Assembly (NCBI GenBank): GCA_026984555.1
Contig: JALSRY010000570.1
Location: forward strand, 1-9,268
Direction of reading: 5' to 3'
DNA length: 9,268 bases
DNA from: Phycisphaerae bacterium
GTDB lineage: Bacteria > Planctomycetota > Phycisphaerae > UBA1845 > Fen-1342
A program made the translations under genes and the position numbers. How positions within the stretch are numbered: position 1 is the stretch's first letter; each line of letters opens with the position of its first letter. Positions 6,285 through 9,268 of the stretch are shown one piece after another. Below the pieces are notes generated by a model. That model was not told the DNA's origin. It made no database searches and worked only from the letters and a program-made list of their open reading frames with translations.

Positions 6285-6901
6285 CGCCGCCCGCTCCGGT
6301 CCCGACCGTGGCCCAGCCCTCCCCGCCTTCTGACTGTCTTGCCGACCGTGAGGTACTCGTGTGCGTCTGTGGTGGCATCGCCGCCTACAAGACCGCCACC
6401 CTCGTGTCCATGCTCGTGCAACGCGGCTGCGGCGTGACGGTCGCGATGACGCGGGCCGCTCGGCGATTCGTCGGACCGACGACGTTCCAGGCCCTCAGCG
6501 GCCGTCCGGTGGCGACGAGCATGTGGCGTGGCGGTGCGGCGGTCCCGCATATCGCCCTCGCCCAATCGTGCGATCTGATCGTCGTCGCCCCCGCGACGGC
6601 GAACATCATCGGCAAACTTGCCGGCGGCATCGCCGACGACCTCGTCAGCACGCTCCTGCTGGGAGCGGGGACACGCCTGCTGCTCGCCCCGGCGATGAAC
6701 ACGCGCATGTGGCAACACCCCGCCGTCCAGCGCAACGTCGCATTCCTTCGTGACGCCGGCTGCGCGCTGATCGGGCCCGACGAAGGCTGGCAGGCCTGCC
6801 GTTCCGTCGGGCCCGGTCGCATGAGTGAACCACACGCGATCTGCGCGGAAATCGAGCGTCTCTTACGCTCGTCTGGCTCCGCGCGTCAGAACGCCACCTG
6901 A
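6281..6901 (+). CDS. coaC: Phosphopantothenoylcysteine decarboxylase, stand-alone CoaC flavoprotein
   Basis: The FMN enzyme decarboxylates 4'-phosphopantothenoylcysteine to 4'-phosphopantetheine in CoA synthesis. The product is 206 residues from TTG 6281, whose TTGA overlaps the omega stop; GTG 6308 (197 residues) is an alternative. Neither start has a clear ribosome site, so coupling is likely. Visible motifs: 'GGIAAYK' (31-37), catalytic His90 in 'HIALA', 'APATANIIGKLAGGIADDL' (103-121), 'APAMNTRMW' (136-144) with the substrate-binding Asn, and Cys173 before 'GPGRM'. Bacterial enzymes normally read ACG at the cysteine loop; here it is 'ACR' (173-174). Most bacteria fuse this domain to the CoaB synthetase in a protein of about 400 residues. 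Here the protein stops right after the decarboxylase domain and no CoaB follows. The last 16 nt overlap the convergent porin gene. Confidence 0.92.
   Translation: MTPPAPVPTVAQPSPPSDCLADREVLVCVCGGIAAYKTATLVSMLVQRGCGVTVAMTRAARRFVGPTTFQALSGRPVATSMWRGGAAVPHIALAQSCDLIVVAPATANIIGKLAGGIADDLVSTLLLGAGTRLLLAPAMNTRMWQHPAVQRNVAFLRDAGCALIGPDEGWQACRSVGPGRMSEPHAICAEIERLLRSSGSARQNAT
6853..6871 (-). terminator. Hairpin inside coaC, candidate terminator of the porin gene
   Basis: CGAGCGT (6853-6859) and ACGCTCG (6865-6871) form a perfect 7-bp stem around a 5-nt loop. Read on the minus strand it starts 14 nt after the porin stop codon and is followed by ATTTCC, a weak T-run. No other terminator exists between the convergent genes. 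The repeat lies in coaC codons for 'IERLLRSS', so it is both coding and possibly structural. Confidence 0.45.
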
Positions 6902-8376
6902 AGCTGGAGCCGGAAGATCAGCGGCTCGTCGTTGACGTTCGCCAGGCTGATCGGCCCGCTTGAGATCGGCGCCTCGGTGATCTTGACCACGTCCGCCTGG
7001 AGCTTCAAATCGTTGCCGTGGATGTAGTAGTTCACGCCCGCGGCGTATTCCCAAGCCCCCTCTTGTCCATTGGCCAGCGCCGAGATGCCGCCCACGCGCG
7101 CGACCGCTTCGATCTTGCGCTCGTACCCGGGGATGGGCAGGAAATACCCCATTTGGAAGTACGCCCCATGCTGCACGGTCGTGTCCGCCTGCCGTGTCAG
7201 CAACCACCACGGCGAAAACGGGCGACGACCGGCGCGGCGGGGGTCGACGATCCGGAGGATGTACTCGCCGCGCGCCGAGAAGCCGTTGCACTTGAACGCC
7301 GCCGCGAGTCCGAACTGGTTGATCTGGAGGCCGTTGGTGTTGGTCAGGCCGAAGCCCCCCACGCCGGGTTGACGCCGCGGCAGCGGGAACGGAATGCGCA
7401 GGCCACGCCGGTCGTACTGGTCGTCGTTGAACGCGTAGTGAAATGCCAGGTCCAACGCGGGGGATTCGTGAAAGGCGAGGTCGGATTCGTACTTGAGATC
7501 CTTGCCGGGCTTGTCGCCCATCGCGTGCCAGACCGCCCGGAACGCGATCGCGGGGTTGTTGTCACGCTCGGCGGGGTCGGGGGTGATGGTGCGGTCGTTG
7601 GGGCTGACCCACTGGTTGGTCACATCGAGAAACCACTCGAAACGCTTGTCTGCGCACTGGCCCCACAGCCGCACGCCCAGCCCGCGGTTGAGCCCGTAGA
7701 CAGCCTCGACCATGGACCGGCTGATGAGTTGCAGGTGCTTGCCGGAAGTGAGCCGCGCCTGCGTCGCCGCGATCTTGAAGATACCGGCGCGAATCTGGAA
7801 CTCGTCGCTGAAGCGGTAGTTCACAAAGGCATCGCGGATCGTCACCCGGTAGCCCCCCGGCGCGTCGGCTCGGAGCTGGACCAGGTAGGTCAAGTCGGGC
7901 GTGAACGTGTGGCCGGAGAAGATCAGCCGAATCCGCTGCATATCGAAGCCGGAACGGTCGTCACGCTTGTAGCGTGGCATGAGGTAGCGATTGCGGCTGC
8001 CCTGGTTGTAATACGTATAGCGGAACTGCATCGCTCCGTTGATCTTGAGCTTGAACTTGTCGTCGGAGCTCTTGATATAAAAGCCCTTGTCGTAGCCGGC
8101 CTGCATCACGCTGGGCATCAGGCTCTCGCGAAACTCCCGCTCGGAAAGCACCTCGCGGATTTGCTTCTTCATGGCCTCGACACGGGCCGCGTCCGTGCTC
8201 TGGGCGCCCGCGGCCAGACGGTCTTGCAACGCCGCGATGCGCGCGCGTTGCGCCTGGAGTGCTGCTTCGAGCCGGGCGATGTCGCGCGTTTCTGTCGTTT
8301 CGCCCGCCACCGCCGGCCAAGCCAACGCCACCGCCAGCCCCGCCAGCCAGAATCTTCCTTGAATGGTCCTTCTCAT
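6886..8376 (-). CDS. OprO/OprP-like outer-membrane porin
   Basis: The product has 496 residues from the ATG at 8376-8374; GGAGAA at 8388-8383, 6 bases ahead, fixes the start. A signal peptide with cleavage after 'PAVA' (residue 24) is followed by an Ala/Gln/Arg-rich coiled coil at about 32-60 ('IARLEAALQAQRARIAALQD'). The barrel begins with 'GYDKGFYIKSSDDKFKLKIN', a hallmark of the phosphate-selective porin O/P family. 'RIRLIFSGHTF' and 'DAFVNYRFSDEFQIRAGIFK' also fit that family. Alternating amphipathic strands continue to the C-terminal 'LQLQVAF', whose terminal Phe is a barrel assembly signal. The N-terminal coiled coil may trimerise the porin or reach toward the cell wall. The family name does not prove phosphate specificity: I see no pho genes nearby and cannot identify the channel lysines. 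The gene appears to be monocistronic, with a terminator upstream. Confidence 0.85.
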   Translation of the reverse strand: MRRTIQGRFWLAGLAVALAWPAVAGETTETRDIARLEAALQAQRARIAALQDRLAAGAQSTDAARVEAMKKQIREVLSEREFRESLMPSVMQAGYDKGFYIKSSDDKFKLKINGAMQFRYTYYNQGSRNRYLMPRYKRDDRSGFDMQRIRLIFSGHTFTPDLTYLVQLRADAPGGYRVTIRDAFVNYRFSDEFQIRAGIFKIAATQARLTSGKHLQLISRSMVEAVYGLNRGLGVRLWGQCADKRFEWFLDVTNQWVSPNDRTITPDPAERDNNPAIAFRAVWHAMGDKPGKDLKYESDLAFHESPALDLAFHYAFNDDQYDRRGLRIPFPLPRRQPGVGGFGLTNTNGLQINQFGLAAAFKCNGFSARGEYILRIVDPRRAGRRPFSPWWLLTRQADTTVQHGAYFQMGYFLPIPGYERKIEAVARVGGISALANGQEGAWEYAAGVNYYIHGNDLKLQADVVKITEAPISSGPISLANVNDEPLIFRLQLQVAF

Positions 8377-8773
8377 GGTTTGTTCTCCATCGAAACCGCG
8401 CCGAAGTGGTTTGAGAGCGCACAGCTCTCCCGAGGGTGGATTTGTGAAGCAGTGACGACCGCGCCGATTTCCCGCATGCGCACTCCTTGCTGGTGCGGGA
8501 ACTACCCGGAATGGCTCGCCGCCGAATCCGACACGAGCGGCAGCCAGACGCCAATACCGCGCGTCAGTGTACGACCACCCCGCCGGCGTGTCGAGCGCGA
8601 ACCGGCAAGAAAGCTGGGCGGGGGCAACCCGTGTCGTGCAAGAAAAAGGGCACCGGAACCAAAGCTCCGGTGCCTTTCATGGCACAGTCGTGTGGTGCGT
8701 AGGCGCCAGCGGCTCGCCGCGCGCGCATCCCGCAGCGCGGCGGCAGATGGCAGGTACGCGGCGCGAGGCGGGC
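8377..8773. other. Intergenic region between the two minus-strand genes
   Basis: These 397 bases hold no convincing gene; short ORFs crossing them have no family signal. The part next to the porin (8377-8640) must contain the porin leader and promoter, but I find no clear -35/-10 pair. The leader has a 6-bp inverted repeat GAGAGC/GCTCTC (8413-8429, 5-nt loop) and a second, weaker one, CGCAC/GTGCG (8479-8497). The part from 8642 to 8678 is a terminator, listed separately. Bases 8679-8773 look like the untranslated 3' end of the PEP-CTERM transcript. Confidence 0.6.
8642..8678 (-). terminator. Rho-independent terminator for the PEP-CTERM gene
   Basis: A perfect 9-bp stem, GGCACCGGA (8649-8657) with TCCGGTGCC (8666-8674), closes an 8-nt loop. 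Read on the minus strand, the stem is preceded by GAAA and followed by CTTTTTCT, the classical T-tract. It lies about 100 nt after the PEP-CTERM stop codon. It should insulate the porin gene from that transcript. It is the strongest terminator in the window. Confidence 0.85.
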
Positions 8774-9268
8774 CTAGCGCCGGCGGGTCGCCAGCAGGCC
8801 GGTCAGCGCCAGCAGGACCAGCGAACCGGGTTCGGGGACGAGGGTGGTTCGCCAACGCCCGTTGGGCAGGTCGAGCTCGAAGCGATACACGTCGCCGTCG
8901 TTGGCAACCGTCAGCGTGTTGTTGGCGGCGGCGTTGCCGAAGTCATCGCCGATGCTGATGTCCCAGTCGTTTTCCTTGCGGAATTTCCAGTCGTAGGTGC
9001 CGGCGTCGAGGGCGACATCGGCGGACCAGAGGCCGTTGCCCATGTCCGACATGAGAATGCCGCTGGACCAGCCGGTCATGGAGCCGATGATCTCCCAGGC
9101 GAACATGCCGGGATCATCGTAGCCGACACGGCGTTTGGCCGAGGGTTCCCAGCCGTCGCTCCACGTCTCGTTGTCCCAGAAATGGAAGTTGATTTCGCCG
9201 TTGGCGTCGGCCATGACCTTGCCATTGCTGCCGGGAGCCGACAGCGACCAATCTTCCAGCGCAATCTT
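8774..9268 (-). CDS. PEP-CTERM sorting-domain protein, C-terminal part (start outside window)
   Basis: The frame stays open to the window edge, giving 164 visible residues; the ATG at 9214 is internal or at best an alternative start, since 18 further codons upstream are open. The last 21 residues are a complete PEP-CTERM signal: 'VPEP', a hydrophobic helix 'LVLLALTGLLA' and a final 'TRRR'. Such tails direct exported proteins to an exosortase, which removes the tail and passes the protein to the envelope or matrix. Ahead of it lies an acidic, aromatic-rich beta domain: 'FAWEIIGSMTGWSS', then 'MGNGLWSADVALDAGTYDWK', then 'WDISIGDDFG' and 'NNTLTV'. This resembles the starch-binding-like or SusE/F-like E-set domains attached to amylases and pullulanases. 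The resemblance is by eye only, so a carbohydrate-binding role is a suggestion. No exosortase gene is in the window. Confidence 0.85.
   Translation of the reverse strand, partial: KIALEDWSLSAPGSNGKVMADANGEINFHFWDNETWSDGWEPSAKRRVGYDDPGMFAWEIIGSMTGWSSGILMSDMGNGLWSADVALDAGTYDWKFRKENDWDISIGDDFGNAAANNTLTVANDGDVYRFELDLPNGRWRTTLVPEPGSLVLLALTGLLATRRR

Noticed and set aside
8642..8678. Inverted repeat read as a mobile-element end or attachment site
   Set aside because: A GC-rich 9-bp stem with an 8-nt loop and an adjoining T-tract on the minus strand is explained fully as an intrinsic terminator; there is no transposase or target duplication nearby.
7018..8958. 646-codon open frame on the plus strand across the porin and the intergenic region
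   Set aside because: The minus-strand porin has a signal peptide, ribosome site and family motifs. This frame also runs through a strong terminator and has no recognisable domain.
1..9268. Defence, CRISPR, prophage or toxin-antitoxin system
   Set aside because: No spaced repeats, nuclease, integrase, phage or paired small toxin-like genes were found; every substantial coding region has a housekeeping or envelope explanation.

Overview
The window is a high-GC bacterial chromosomal segment, probably from Planctomycetota (Pirellulales- or Phycisphaerae-like). This rests on a planctomycete-style short omega subunit, a CysRS with the '[13 protein letters not shown]' variant, a secreted cyclophilin, a DUF3857-type protein, an OprP-like porin with an N-terminal coiled coil, and a protein ending in a PEP-CTERM sorting signal. 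The phylum call is an inference from protein style. There is no rRNA, tRNA, CRISPR array or recognisable mobile element.

Layout. (1) Positions 3-1325 (+): the 3' part of a DUF3857/transglutaminase-fold protein whose start lies outside the window. (2) 1326-1553: a hairpin-rich intergenic region with a credible sigma70-type promoter at its end. (3) 1563-2768 (+): a D-2-hydroxyacid dehydrogenase (SerA-like) fold with a C-terminal ACT domain, in which all three catalytic residues are substituted. (4) 2865-3899 (+): a secreted cyclophilin-type peptidyl-prolyl isomerase with an extra N-terminal beta domain. (5) 4015-6901 (+): a tight four-gene operon, cysS-gmk-rpoZ-coaC, with a 6-nt gap and then two 4-nt overlaps. 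(6) 6886-8376 (-): an OprO/OprP-like porin convergent with coaC; the two coding ends overlap by 16 nt, and a terminator-like hairpin for the porin lies inside coaC. (7) 8377-8773: the porin leader and a strong Rho-independent terminator serving the next minus-strand gene. (8) 8774-9268 (-): the C-terminal part of a PEP-CTERM protein, truncated by the window edge.

How the genes fit together. The plus-strand operon is housekeeping: cysteine charging of tRNA, GMP to GDP, RNA polymerase assembly and a CoA biosynthesis step that decarboxylates a cysteine conjugate. The flanking genes are envelope-related (porin, secreted isomerase, exosortase substrate, probably the DUF3857 protein). I see no defence or mobile system. 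The most notable signal is two adjacent proteins (3-1325 and 1563-2768) that keep the fold signatures of enzyme families but lack key catalytic residues. The very long ORFs antisense to the real genes are codon-bias shadows.
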